Source: Juglans regia (lineage: Eukaryota > Streptophyta > Magnoliopsida > Fagales > Juglandaceae). Taken from it: DNA of 64,000 nt. The translations under genes were made by a program, and so were the position numbers. Where the stretch lies: positions 13,602,237 through 13,666,236 of the forward strand of contig NC_049902.1 in assembly GCF_001411555.2 (NCBI RefSeq). The letters run 5' to 3'. The notes beneath the pieces were generated by a model. That model saw only the letters and a program-made list of their open reading frames with translations. It ran no database searches and was not told the origin of the DNA. This document shows, piece by piece, positions 44,776 to 56,247 of the stretch. Numbering within the stretch: position 1 is the stretch's first letter; each line of letters begins with the position of its first letter.

Positions 44776-46579
44776 TTGTACTCGAGACATGACGTGTTGT
44801 AAAGCGAAAATGACAGATGACATGACATACATAACGTGACATATACGTTAAATACATGACTTGACGTAACATGAAACATATAAACAATACGTAATATGGC
44901 ATAACATGTAACATATAACCTTACACGACATGGTATAACGTGTAACAGATAACATTACGTGACATGGCATAATGTGTAATAGATAGCTTTAAGTGACATG
45001 GAATAACGTGTAATGAATAGTATTACGTGACATGGCATAATGTATAATAGATAACTATTTCGTGGCAGAATATAATATGTGTAACAAATGAAAATTTTAT
45101 GACAGAATATAATATGTATAACAGATAAACGTGTAGTGACATAGCATGCCATATATGATAACATGAGTACATAACTAATAGTTCCCTTACCAACACACAC
45201 ACAGTAATGCGGCAATAAGTTAGAAGCTAACTTTTAGTGATCGTCGCGTAACAAGGATTAAGCACGAAACACGAGAAATTGTAAGTATAGATTCTAAAAG
45301 TTAGAAACTTTATCACAAACAATTAGAAATATGAAAAATGTTAATTTCGAATAAAATTATCATTTTACCCTCTATATGTGGAAAATTGATCAATTTACCC
45401 ATAACTTAAGGATTTCACATCCTAACTCTAAAAATCACCAAAATCTATATTTCTCATGTAAATTTTGCCTTAAACTCAAATATCAACTTAGAAAAATCTA
45501 AAACCAAACAAACCTAAGAAAAACATCATAGGGCCAAAACTTCCAAAGGCCATATCTCTTGATTTTTGTTGCAATTTCTTCCAACTCCAAAACTCATGAT
45601 TAAACTGAAATATTGCAATAAAGATCCTCATATCCTAAGTTTAAAAATATGCTTAAAATATCCAACTAAAATATACTTCTCAAAAACACAAAATGTTTTA
45701 AGAAAAAGATCCAAACTTTTAACCAAAACACAAACTCTTGAATCTAAAGGTTTTGACCTTTTTCAAAATATTTCCAAGAACTTCCAAAGATCCAAAACTT
45801 TCTTCTAACATGTTCATAACACATTCTTAAGAACTAACATGCTTTTATTTAACACATAAGAGTCAATAAAAGTTACAAAATCTCACTTTAAGTATTCGGC
45901 TCCAACACTTAATAAAAAATATAATTTTTTTCTCAACTTGCTTTGATCGAACACTTGATCTGAGGCATACTATGATGAGATCCTTAAAATAAAACATCAT
46001 ATGGTTTAAAAAATGTGTCCTAAATTATATCCAAGCATTAAAATTAAAATCACATGACTAAAAATAAACCAAAATATGGATCTAGCCGAAAACATCAAAC
46101 TTTTCACCTAACTGAGTATTCTCTAGTATAAAAATTCATATATTTGAAACTAAGACAAAAAATCTTCAAACTAACATCCTAACATGTAGATCAAAGACAT
46201 AGTATTATCAAATAAATTTATCAAAACCATTAGAGTAAGAATAGACCACAAAAGATCCAAACTTGCTTAAAAGAGATTGTTTTTCCTCTTCCAGTTTATA
46301 ACCTTTTAGATCTAAGAAAGTCTTTCATCAAAAATTTTAATCATGTAACTAATCTCCAAAAAAAATTCATATAAACATGTTTAAAACATTCTATAAAAAT
46401 TTTGGATCAAGATTTGTCCATTAGCTTGGTAAAAAATACCAAAATACAACACTATCTGAATTATCGCCCATATTTACCTTTCCATGGTTAAAACAACTTT
46501 GGAATGACTATGAAATCAAACAAAAAAATGTACCCATGTAAACTAGATTCAAAGACGAACAAATTTCATGAAGGTATCA
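44776..46579 (-). repeat. Middle part of the chromovirus-like 5' LTR
   Basis: Continues the LTR right of the solo LTR. Carries the 35-bp repeats, then tccacatatagagggtaaaa (minus strand), matched in the plus-strand LTR at 21530. Non-coding; the open frame at 45566-45808 is a Lys/Thr-rich by-product. Confidence 0.65.
44880..45160. repeat. Tandem repeat, about 35-bp unit, inverted relative to 21740-22010
   Basis: Units like gtaacagataacattacgtg plus acatggcataatgt are the reverse complement of the repeat near 21740. They lie at the same place in the LTR of the minus-strand element. Confidence 0.8.
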
Positions 46580-46745
46580 TTGGATTCGAAGATGAGTTGA
46601 GATGAGCTGAGATGAGTTGAGATGGATTGTGAATAGTAATGAGATGAGTTGTGAATAGTAGTGAGATTTGTGAGTTAAAGTTGCTGAATAGTAATGAATA
46701 GTAGTGAGATGAGTTGAGATGAGCTGAGATGACTTGCGAATCCAA
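46580..46745. mobile_element. Short MITE with TTGGATTCG terminal repeats
   Basis: 166 bp bounded by ttggattcg and its reverse complement cgaatccaa, filled with gagatgagttgagatg and gtgaatagtagtgag words. It sits in the chromovirus-like LTR. Related to the GAGATGAG family. Confidence 0.75.
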
Positions 46746-47617
46746 ACAAGCCACGTTCTCTCCAACAACGAAAATGAAAATGGGTGAAGTGAGTGAAAGG
46801 ATGGCTTGCACACCTAATAAACTTCTAAAAAGTGAAGTATGGACATGGGTGACACCTTGATGGATGGTGATTAAGTCACAAAAATGTGCAAATAGTGAGG
46901 GGGAATGGGTTGTTGCTGCTATCGTGTAGAAGGGAGGTGGATTTTCCTCTCACATCAAGGCACTATTTGGGTTTGTCATGGGCAGAGTTTGGTATGCTAT
47001 GGGTGGGGGGAAACTTCCTAAAGAATTTTTGCCAAGGTGGCCAATATTCGTGGGCCTTAAATAAATGGGTTTCATTTTGGGTTTAAATAGGATTTGGTTA
47101 GGGCTTGAGATGCTATCAAGCCCAAATCCATCTCACACATTGATTTCCTTTACAATCCATCTCATGATTCCTTTTGGTGCCAAATGTCCAATATTATACA
47201 CCAAGTGTGGCTAAAATCTTACCAAGTGTCCAAATTAAAGTAATCTAATCTAATTTGGACATTCTACATTGTGATTTTAAAAACAGTGCATTTAGTGCTA
47301 CTATTGAGGTTACTATTCACTCCGAGAAAGTGAAAAATAAAATTTATACTGACAAATCCTAACATACACACACACTAAACTAATTGTGCAATTCGTTTAT
47401 AAAAATTCAACCCCGAAGTGCCTCGAATAAAAAAATAAAAAAAAAAATACGTTTTCGAAGGAGTTTTTCATCCGAAAATTGAAAATGACATTATTACGCT
47501 ATAAAATCATAAATAATCAACTAAGTCTAATGACATAGATCATATCGTATTTTGACACTTATAACTATCTCAAATAAATAAAATCGTGTTTCTTGCACCA
47601 TAATGAGTAGTAACACT
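46746..47617 (-). repeat. 5' portion of the chromovirus-like 5' LTR
   Basis: On the minus strand it includes gcccacgaatattggccacc and gaagtttccccccaccca, matched at about 20340-20400 on the plus strand, and a run of gtgaatagtaacctcaatag. It is interrupted at 47618 by the hAT-type MITE and resumes to about 48506. Confidence 0.65.
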
Positions 47618-48379
47618 TAGGGTTGAACACCGACAATGTCAGAGTTGGAGTGCCCTACCTCCGACTTTGTCTCCAACCCTGACTCCAATTCGCATAGCCT
47701 CTTCTCTGACTTCGACTCCGACTTGTCAAAGCGAAGTTGGATTTAAGCTTTTTTCTTAGCCTATTTGAAATTTCAATTTGACAATATTGGGCTCTCACTA
47801 ATCGGATTTGGGCTTCCAGATTTAAGTTTTTTAAAAAAAATTATTTTTTCTATTTCAGTTTTATTAAAACATAATCGAAATTGAAAAAATAAATCATTGT
47901 ACAAATTATTGTTATTGTACATGTTATTATGTGTTAATGTTTATACGTTAGTATTTCATGTTATTATACATTAGTGTTATACATTAGTTGTTATTATACA
48001 TTAGTGTTACGTGGTAGTAATAGTTAATAATATGGTATTTACATATACTAAACTATTGTTAGTGAATTTAGTCTATTTATATTATAATATGAGCATATTA
48101 TTTTATAATAATTTGTTCATACTAGTATATTATTGAATTTAATTAACTATATAAGTTATAGTTATATAAAATATATATGATTAATATATAATAAATACAT
48201 ATATTTTTATAAAGTATGTACAATATCGACGTTGGAGTCGGACAATCAGAGTCAAAGTCGGAGTCTGTACATCGCCACCTCCGACTCTGACTTTTTTGGT
48301 TAAAAAAACTCCAACTCCAGAGCGGAGCCAGAGCAAAGTCGAAGGCAGAGTCGGATTTTTAGATTTTTGCTCAGCCCTA
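47618..48379. mobile_element. hAT-type MITE, 762 bp, with perfect 8-bp TSD
   Basis: Ends tagggttgaacacc and ttgctcagcccta form terminal inverted repeats, and gtaacact flanks both sides exactly (47610-47617 and 48380-48387). Subterminal regions are rich in ccgactc / gagtcgg words, as transposase-binding repeats of hAT elements often are. The centre is AT-rich and non-coding. Confidence 0.92.
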
Positions 48380-48548
48380 GTAACACTGACTATACTGACA
48401 GACTAAAACCTACACGATTGGTCAATTCGTGAAAACTTACGGAGTTTCCACAAGGTTCCTAAAGCCAATAGAAATTCCACCATTGAATTTCTAGCGGACT
48501 ATTACATCTTACTATTACAATCACCCACAATTTCATGAATAATACTTA

Positions 48549-48870
48549 GGCCTCGTTTGGATGTTGAGATTATATAAGGTGAAAACTCTGTGAATAATAA
48601 TAAAATGGTTTGAATTAAGATATTTTATGAGATTTTGGGAAATGAGAGATAAAAATTTGAATAAGAATATTATAAAATCAAAATATTATTATAATATATA
48701 TATATATATTTTTTAGATTTGAAAAAGATGAATTATTTTTTGTGTTTTAATTAGAAGTTTTGAAAAATTGTAATAATTAAATAATGATTAGATGAAAAAA
48801 AATTAAAAATTAAAAAAATATATATTTAAATGATATTTCGATATTAAGATTAGATAAGATCATCCAAACT
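48549..48870. mobile_element. MITE, diverged GAGATGAG relative
   Basis: Starts cctcgtttggatgttgag and ends agatcatccaaact, an inverted repeat of the GTTTGGATG type. The core tttgaaaaagatgaatt and gtaataattaaataatga matches the 19288 and 50545 copies loosely. Confidence 0.6.
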
Positions 48871-48889
48871 AATGGTAGGAGTTTTTATA

Positions 48890-49190
48890 GGGTTTTGGAA
48901 ATGAGTTGGGCTACTCTGGCGCCTAAAGTAGCCCGCTCACTTTGACCGATAGTTAGTTTTGCAATTTTTTTTTATTTTTTTTTATATTTTTTTAATATAT
49001 TTACATATTTTTAAAAAATAAAAAAAAATGTACTAATACATTTAAAATCACTTTCTTAATTACTAAGTAAAAAAAATAAAAAAATTATTTTTTCTCAAAA
49101 GGTCAAGTAGAGTGGTATAACTTGGGAGGTAAAATAGTTTTTTACTTTAAAAAAAATCTTTGAGTTAGGAGTTTTTATAGGGTTTTGAAA
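48890..49190. mobile_element. AT-rich MITE-like repeat
   Basis: It shares aatcactttcttaattactaagtaaaaaaa with relatives at about 49940-50150 (inverted) and 58860-59060. The repeated ggagtttttatagggttttg (48879 and 49170) near both ends may be the flanking duplication. Non-coding. Confidence 0.5.
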
Positions 49191-49332
49191 AAGACAGTAT
49201 GTCCCATTGACTTGGTGGGCAGTAATTATTAATTTATTTGGATGGTAGTGACTTTTAACATGTTTCTTGTTTGACGAGGGAAGGAGTGAAATTGTAGCCA
49301 CGCTATTTCCAAGAAGCAGATGTATCCACTAT

Positions 49333-49773
49333 TTTCAATTTTGTACCATATTGGTTGGTACGGTCGATATTTGTCGTACCGGCCGTTGGGCCGGTACAAG
49401 TGCCATATATGCTTTATACCGATCTAAATATCGGCCGCACCGACTTCAATTTCGGCATGTACCGATCTATATTTCGGCCGGTACCGGCTGATATTTCGAC
49501 CTTCAAACTTTTTTTTTAATTTTTTAAACTACAAGTTTATTTTTTAACCCCTAATTCAGACTAGACTATTTATAATTTATATATATGTATTTATATATAA
49601 TTTATTCATATACAGATTATTATTTTGGAATATAATTTATAATTATATATTTATATATAATCTATTCATATATCGACTATCTCGAAACGGTACAAGAAAC
49701 GATACTGATATCGAAATATTTCGTTCCAGTGCCTTGACCGGTAGACTTTCGGTACGGTATTCAAAACATTGAA
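49333..49773. mobile_element. MITE with ttcaatNttttg terminal repeats
   Basis: Starts ttcaattttgtacc and ends ggtattcaaaacattgaa, which are inverted repeats of each other with a small indel. Subterminal parts are full of ccgatctatatttcgg and ggtaccgg words; the centre is AT-rich. Confidence 0.7.
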
Positions 49774-49939
49774 TGTATCAACAAGCTGAGATCCTAATGG
49801 TCGAGCAATTTCAGTCTTAATAATTTCTATTTCTTCATTATATCTGTATTTATTTACAAAACTGCTACGTACATTCCATTTTGCGGATGAATTTATGGAT
49901 GGAAAATGATAAAGCCATCGAAGATATCTGCCGACAATT

Positions 49940-50150
49940 TCTATTGAATTGTATTTTCTTTAAGTTTTTTACTTAATAGTTAAAGAATTATTTTTTAATA
50001 AGTTTGTGATTTTTTTAAATGTTTAAATGAACTTAAAAAATGCTTGAAAAAAAAATTAAAGTGCAAAATGCACTATTAGTAGAAAGCCTCGGTGGACGTA
50101 GTCACGTAGCATCATCCTTTGTGGATTCTGTTGATGTGGCGGTTGTTTAT
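49940..50150. mobile_element. AT-rich MITE-like repeat with GTGCAAAATGCAC palindrome
   Basis: Carries agtgcaaaatgcact (about 50062) and, inverted, the cttaNtaattaagtaaaaa block found at 48890 and 58860. Ends unclear. Confidence 0.5.
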
Positions 50151-50544
50151 ATAAAAAAATAAAAATAAAAACAAGAAGAAAACAACGGAAGAGTACTTTT
50201 GTTTCTCCAAGATCCTATTTTTCCCGTTCATCTTTCCACTAATGTTTTCGCACTCTCCATTTTCGCTGTTTGTGGGTGGTTCTACAAAGGAAAACTCCCA
50301 CTTTTCAAAAAATATGAATTCTTAACAATTTTTCCTATACCTAGATGTGCCAATAATATTTGTAATCATGGTTTTCTGGATTTTATAACTTGAATTTGGT
50401 TCTTGCGAAGATTCTTTTGGTTGCTAAGGAAACATATTTGACTAAATTAGATTATGGATTTAAAGTTAAAAAAATGTTTACATAATTGGGTTAAGTTCCT
50501 TTTCAATTCGTCTAGAAGAAAAGAAAATTTTTTTGTTTATTTTT

Positions 50545-50745
50545 AAAAATGAGATGAGATGAGTTGAGATTAAAGTTAAAATATTGTTATAATATATTTT
50601 TTACTATTATTTTTGTTTTGAAATTTGAAAAAATTGAATTGTTTATTTTATTTTGTGTAGGAATTTGATAAATTTGTAATGATGAGATGAAAGGTTTTCA
50701 AAGTTTTCAAAATTTTGGATTTTAGTCTTGAAAACAAACCATTTT
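50545..50745. mobile_element. MITE, GAGATGAG family
   Basis: gagatgagatgagttgagat at one side and gtaatgatgagatgaaa at the other enclose tttgaaaaaattgaattgtt. Close relative of 19288-19495. Confidence 0.6.
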
Positions 50746-50795
50746 CTTAAAAAAACTCATGTAGGAAAAGAAGAAGGCAAACGAAGACCAATCCA

Positions 50796-50992
50796 TATTG
50801 ACGTTATGAGATTAATTGCATAATTCAAATTAATTGCAGAAATCAAGCAACATCTCATACATTCCATTAGTAACTTTATTTTCCTTTTACAAATAGTGTG
50901 CATACTCTGTAATTGTAAATCAGATCAAATTCAATACAAATCAATTTGCAGCCAAGTGCATATTTTCCTTCCTACCTTTACGTTTCTTATCA
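50796..50992 (+). repeat. 5' LTR of copia element
   Basis: 197 bp, tattgacgttatgag to cgtttcttatca. Confidence 0.93.
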
Positions 50993-51045
50993 TGTCATTA
51001 GAGCAACTCTTTCTTTGGGATTTCCTAAACGTTTCTGCAAACACC

Positions 51046-51900
51046 ATGGCTACACCACCCAATCCAACTCCATCCCAACTAATCAGTGACCTCACTTCAC
51101 CATATTTCCTCACCATTGCCGACAACCCTGGTTCCAGAACTTCTCACCAGCGGCAATTACCCCTCATGGCGACGTTCAATGCGTATGGCTCTCAATGACA
51201 AAAATAAACTTGTTTTCGTTGATGGCACTTTAACGAAACCTGCAGATGCGTCCATAGCTACACTATGGGAGAGGTGCGTGCTACGACATGGTCCTTTCTG
51301 GGTTACTCAATTCCATCGACAAATCCCTAAGGCAAAGTTTAATCTATTGTCAAAATCCTTCTGAAGTTTGGAAAGACTTAGACCACCGATTCTCTCAAAG
51401 CAATCGCCTGTGGTTGTATCGTCTCAAGCGTGATGTTGTCAACCTCCATCAAGATCTCATGTCTGTTACAGCCTACTACAACACCATCAAGGGGCTCTAG
51501 GATGAATTGCAGAATTTATAGGAACCTAACTCTTGCACATGCGGTGCTTGAGAAAATGTTTCAGCAAAGGAAAACATAGAACATTTATTCCAATTCCGCA
51601 AGGGCCTCAATGATTCATTCAACAATATCAGGAGATAAATTCTAGCTATGGATCCCCTACCCTCCATTGCCAAAGCATATGCTACGGTTCATCAAGAGGA
51701 GACACAGTGCCACCTTCACCTACCTCTCGTACCCACACCCGACAACACTGCCATGGTTGTTTCTCACCCCTTCAATCAAGTCCCATTGGAATACTTCCAA
51801 ACCTAAACAGAAGCCTGTTGTCGCCACTGCCAACGCAGTATCTTGGGCATCTTCTCCTTCCCCTGCAAGTGTATTTCCTAGCCTCTCCACCAAGCAATAG
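51046..51900 (+). pseudogene. Copia gag pseudogene
   Basis: Starts at ATG 51046 (MATPPNPTPSQLISDL). After a shift, NYPSWRRSMRMALNDKNKL and FVDGTLTKP (about 51150-51245) are the N-terminal copia gag module; SEVWKDLDHRFSQSN and RLKRDVVNLHQ (about 51360-51450) are the gag core. A TAG at 51498-51500 and several shifts break it. The zinc-knuckle region cannot be recognised. Confidence 0.8.
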
Positions 51901-51960
51901 CAGCAATTGATGGGTCTTCTTCAACCCAGTCATGCGGATGATTTCTCTGGTTTTTTTTCT

Positions 51961-53010
51961 TTCACTTCTTCCATTCCTTCTTTGCCTTGGGTTATTGACA
52001 CTGGTGGTTTGGCACATGTAACTTCTATGAAATTTCTACCACAAGCTAACCATGTCACATCTCACTCTCAGTTCCTTACCTTACCCATAGGGGCCACGGC
52101 TCAAGTAACTCACATGGGCAATCTTCAATTATCACCCTCCTTCTAACTTACTAATGTGTTGTTTGTTCCTGGTTTTAAATACAATATTATTTTTGTCAGT
52201 CAACTTACTAAAGCCTCATCTTGTCTTACTTTTTTTACTCCATCTCATTGTATTTTTCAAGACCAACACACGAGGAAGCTGATTGGAATGGGTGAGGAAC
52301 GTGGAGGTCTATATCACCTTCGAGCCCGGGGTCCCATTGCTCTTCACACCGACTTTGCTGCTAAACAATTATGGCATTTTCGCTTAGGTCATCCATCCCT
52401 TCCTTGCACTCCAAAAGGTTTTTCTGATTTGAATAAAGATGTTCATTATGATGTATTCGTGCTAAAAATACTCATTTACCGTTTTCATTGGTTGAAAATA
52501 AAAGTGCTAGTTCTTTTTATCGAATTTACTGTGATATATGGGGTGGCTATGCCACACCCTCTCATTCTGGTGCTCATTATTTTCTTACCATTGTAGATGA
52601 TTATTCTCGTGTCACTTGGGTTTATCTCATAAAATTTAAATCTAACACTTTTTCTTGCCTCACCAATTTTTTTCTCATGATAAAAACACAATTCAATTTT
52701 GACGTAAAACGAATTCGCACTGAGAATGGTCAGGAATTCTTAGCTCATTGCATGCAAAAAAAAATTTCCGATCATGGTGTAATTCATGAGTGTACTTGTG
52801 TTGAAATACCTTAACAAAATGGTGTTGCCGAACGAAAACATCATCACCTCTTAAATATTGCTCGTTGTTTATGTTTGCAAGTTTCTTTACCTATCTCTTT
52901 TTGGGGTGAATGTATCTAAACTGCTACATATTTGATTAATCGCACCCCATCAATCTCTATTCACCATCAAACTCCGTATGAACTTCTTTTTCATAAAACT
53001 TTCTCTTATA
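51961..53010 (+). pseudogene. Copia protease and integrase pseudogene
   Basis: The protease active site reads WVIDTGGLAHVTS (usual DTGA/S). The pre-integrase block is LWHFRLGHPSLP near 52370. In the integrase core (52488-52814) IVDDYSRVTWVYL keeps the first Asp, but the second reads RTENGQEF, Glu where the catalytic Asp of DNG is expected. GVAERKHHHLLNIAR supplies the Glu near 52830. TAA at 52812-52814 and others end the frame. Confidence 0.85.
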
Positions 53011-53020
53011 TGCCTATACT

Positions 53021-54280
53021 TTGAACGTTTATCGTGACAAATTTTCACCTCGTGCCACCCCATGCATCTTCCTTGGTTACTTACTTAGTCACTCCACATA
53101 TCATGTATATAGCATAGAAACCAAGAAAATCTTTTCTTCATGTGATGTTCGGTTTGTTGAGACTATATTTTCTCATGCTGACCCTACAACTTATCAACTC
53201 ACAGGCAATCCACCCACTGTTCCTACTATCCATATCGACTCCAATCCTATCTTCCTTGAATTTCCTTCTCAAGATCATTTCCCTAACCCCAATCCAGACA
53301 ATCCAACCGACAGTCCCACCGATAGTCCCTCTCTTAAACCCGTTGACACCAACCCCCCAAATGTCTCTTCCTGGCCACAATGCCAAATCACTCGTCCTTC
53401 CTACCTTCAAGACTACATCTGATCAGATCTTCCAGAGTCTTCATTTTCCAATCTTGCTCCACAGACTTTCTCAGGTACGGTTCCATTCTTTACCTAATTT
53501 TCTATCTTATCGTTTTTTTAGTCCTAACCACTTTGCTTTTCTCACATCTGTTTCAAAAAATATTCATGATCCTCAATCTTATTCTCAAGCTATTCTTGTT
53601 CCTCACTGGGGGGCTGCTATGGATGATGAAATCAAAGCCCTAGAAGCCAATCACACCTGGACTCTCGAACCTCTTCCTCCCAACAAAAAAACCATTGGTT
53701 GTAAGTGAGTTTACAAAACCAAACTCAGGGCTGATGGATCCATCGAACGCCATAAAGCTCAATTGGTTGCTAAGGGTTACACCCAGGTAGAAGGTTTGGA
53801 TTACCATGATACTTTTGATCGTGTTGCTAAACTTGTTACACTTCATTGTTTTCTTGCTATAGCTGCAGCTAAAAGTTGGTTTTTACACCAATTGGATGTT
53901 CATAATGCTTTTTTTCATGGTGATCTTGATGAAGAAGTCTACATGCATCCACTTCCCGGTTATTGAACTCGGGGGAGAAACTTTTTTTCGCTTGCAAAAA
54001 TCTTTATATGGTCTTAAGCAAGCCTCTTGCCAATGGTACTCCAAGTTGTCTCATGTTCTTACCCTGGCAGGTTTTTGTCAATCTCATGCTGATCATAATC
54101 TCTTCACCAAGACTACAGACACCTTGTTCACTGCCATTCTGATATATGTTGATGATATTTTTGTTACTGGAAACGATCTATCCACCATCACTGCCCTCAA
54201 GAACCACTTGGCTACTACATTCAAAATCACAGACCTCGGGAATTTGAAGTATTTTCCTTGGTATTGAAATAGCACGATCA
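53021..54280 (+). pseudogene. Copia linker and reverse transcriptase pseudogene
   Basis: FLGYLLSHSTYHVYSIETKK is the post-integrase linker. RT starts near 53600 with [37 protein letters not shown] and [20 protein letters not shown] (first catalytic Asp). After a shift at about 53965 come SLYGLKQASCQWYSKL and YVDDIFVTGND, with both Asp of the active site intact. TGA at 53708 and a shift at 54260 break it. Confidence 0.88.
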
Positions 54281-54370
54281 CCTGCTAAAATTTTCTTCAA
54301 CCAACTCAAATATATTCAGGACATCCTCTCTAATGTTGGTCAACTTGGTTCTCGCCCTGCTTATCTTCCT

Positions 54371-55015
54371 ATGGAGCAGCATCTTAAGCTCAATGACACT
54401 AATGGTTATCTTCTTGCTGATTTAGCATCCTACCACCGCTTGGTTGGTCGTCTCATCTATTTGACCATCTCATGTCCAGATATTACCAACACAGTGAATA
54501 TTCTAAGCCAGTTTATGCATGCCCCTTATGAGCCACATCAGCAAGCTGCCCTCTATTTACTTCGGTATTCAAAATCCACTCCTAGTTATGGATTATTTTT
54601 TTCTTCAGCCTGTAGTTTCTAGTTATTAGCCTATTGTGACTTTGATTGAGCCAGTTGCCCTATGACTCAACGGTCTACCACTGGCTTTGTTGTCAAACTT
54701 GGAGAGAGTCCTATCTCTTGGCGAACAAATAAGCAATCCACTGTCTCTCGCTCTTCTGCTGAAGCTGAATATCATGACATGGCTTACACCTCTTGTGAGA
54801 TTACATGGTTATGATCTATTCTTCGTGAACGCACCAAACACATAGAGATGATTGCCATATGGTGCGTGACCATATTCTTGCTGGTCTTCTTACTCCCACT
54901 TATTCACCCACTTCTCAACAACAAGCAGATCTCTTCGCAAAACCTTTGGGTCAAGAATTGTTTGTCTTCTTCAGATCCAAATTGGGCATTACAGATCTCC
55001 ATGCTCCAACTTGAG
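54371..55015 (+). pseudogene. Copia RNase H pseudogene
   Basis: YHRLVGRLIYLTISCPDITN and SQFMHAPYEPHQQAAL lead to AYCDFD near 54630 (catalytic Asp), [32 protein letters not shown] (catalytic Glu) and ERTKHIEM. Then a deletion of the CDN segment is apparent and the end (ADLFAKPLGQELF, LGITDLHAPT) resumes in another frame, just before the polypurine tract. Confidence 0.85.
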
Positions 55016-55021
55016 GGGGAG

Positions 55022-55218
55022 TATTAACATTATGATATTAATTGCATAATTCAAATTAATTGCATAAATCAAGCAACATCTCATACATTCCATTTGTAGC
55101 TTTATTTTCCTTTTACAAATAGTGTGCATATTCTATAATTGTAAATCAGATCAAATTCAATACAAATCAATTTATAGTCAAGTGCATATTTTCCTCCCTA
55201 CCTTTACGTTTCTTATCA
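55022..55218 (+). repeat. 3' LTR of copia element
   Basis: 197 bp, tattaacattatgat to cgtttcttatca. Confidence 0.93.
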
Positions 55219-55223
55219 ATCCA

Positions 55224-55539
55224 CAAATGGACTTTTGACAAACCTTGCGCATGGGGATGCAGTAGAGGTGATGGCTGCTCATATTTTTTAGGCCTACAAT
55301 TATACTAAAATCTGATTTAAAGCCTTTTTTTCACAAGAAAGTTACTTTGTTTTAAAAAATGCAGGCAGCAAATATTGGATTTTGTAGAGTATTGTCATTG
55401 GTAAGTAGGAAATTTGCAATTTACAATGACTTTTGATAATGTAGGAGCGAAAAGAAAGATGAAACAGTAATTTTTTAGTTCAAAATGGAACCCACCATTT
55501 CATTTGTTATGGGGACTTGTGTTTGTGTAGAACGCACCG
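55224..55539. other. Short unassigned stretch
   Basis: Continues the pre-insertion sequence right of the copia element. A tgcag/gcagcaaat...cattg/gtaagt pattern near 55362-55415 looks like a small exon, but nothing around it supports a gene. Confidence 0.3.
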
Positions 55540-55547
55540 TTTCAATT

Positions 55548-56239
55548 AGGGGTGTAACTAGTTCGGTTCGGTCTAGTTTTGGACAAAATTTAGGACTTAA
55601 CTAGTATGCACCGATTTTACATTTTTGAAAACTAATTACGTACCGGTTATCCTCTTAAACCGATACCTCCGATTTTACCAGTTCCAATCATGTTCGGTCC
55701 GATTTTCTAGTTTTAATAGTATTAGTATTAGGGCATAAAATGTAATTAATATACTAATATACATTAGTATAATAGTGTATACTAATTAATTAAAATGAAA
55801 TATAATTAATATACTAATATATTATGTATTTATCAAAAGAAACATGTTGAGAAGTTATTAGGCCATAAAATGTTATCAATATATATATTTTATGTTTAAA
55901 ACATATGATCAAATAAATTTTCATGTTTAAGATTAAAACTTTATGTTATAAATTATAATAAAATTATCTTATATATAATTATAATTTATATTATTATATA
56001 TTATATATAAACATTATATATAATATTAAAAAAATAATTTAAAAATATAATATAGTGAACTGGTCCAGTCCGATCTGGCCCTAAAAAGCATAGAATTGGA
56101 ATTGAACTGATACTGGCCAGTTTTGGAACTAAGGGAACTAGTCTCAGACCAGACCGGTCCAAAGTTGGACCCAGTTGGACCCGTTCCACTAGTTTAGGCC
56201 GATCCAGGCCAGTTTTTCGATTAATTTTTACACCCCAAG
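55548..56239. mobile_element. hAT-like MITE with 8-bp TSD
   Basis: Ends aggggtgtaactag and atttttacacccca form terminal inverted repeats. tttcaatt flanks both sides exactly (55540-55547, 56240-56247), within a longer shared gtttcaattag. Subterminal accgg / ccggt and ttggaccc words, AT-rich centre. Related to the element at 40155-40702. Confidence 0.85.
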
Positions 56240-56247
56240 TTTCAATT

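Larger units (their letters stand above)
37717..48506 (-). mobile_element. Chromovirus-like gypsy element with very long LTRs, internally deleted
   Basis: Read on the minus strand: 5' LTR from about 48506 to 39637 (about 4.2 kb once nested insertions are removed), an RT/RNase H remnant 39636-38930, and a truncated 3' LTR 38925-37717. The LTR end is GGGGCGTCACA / GGGGCCATCACA. The flanking pentamers tttta (37712-37716) and tctta (48507-48511) match at four of five positions. Primer site, gag, protease, most of RT and all of integrase are missing. The right end was chosen from the TGTAATAGTCC start and may be off by about 13 bp. Confidence 0.7.
50796..55218 (+). mobile_element. Ty1/copia retrotransposon with perfect 5-bp TSD
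   Basis: Two 197-bp LTRs (50796-50992 and 55022-55218), duplication atcca on both sides (50791-50795, 55219-55223), primer site tgtcattagagca (50993) and polypurine tract ttgagggggag before the 3' LTR. Domains follow copia order: gag, protease, integrase, reverse transcriptase, RNase H. Every domain has stops or shifts. By eye the LTRs differ at about 12 of 197 positions (about 6%). Both LTRs start TATT where TGTT is expected. Confidence 0.93.

Noticed and set aside
49267..49491. 74-codon frame rich in Arg/Thr/Tyr
   Set aside because: Generated by ccgatctatatttcgg repeats of a MITE.
55362..55415. Exon-like piece with AG and GTAAGT borders
   Set aside because: About 45 nt, no neighbouring exons, no recognisable protein; such borders occur by chance.
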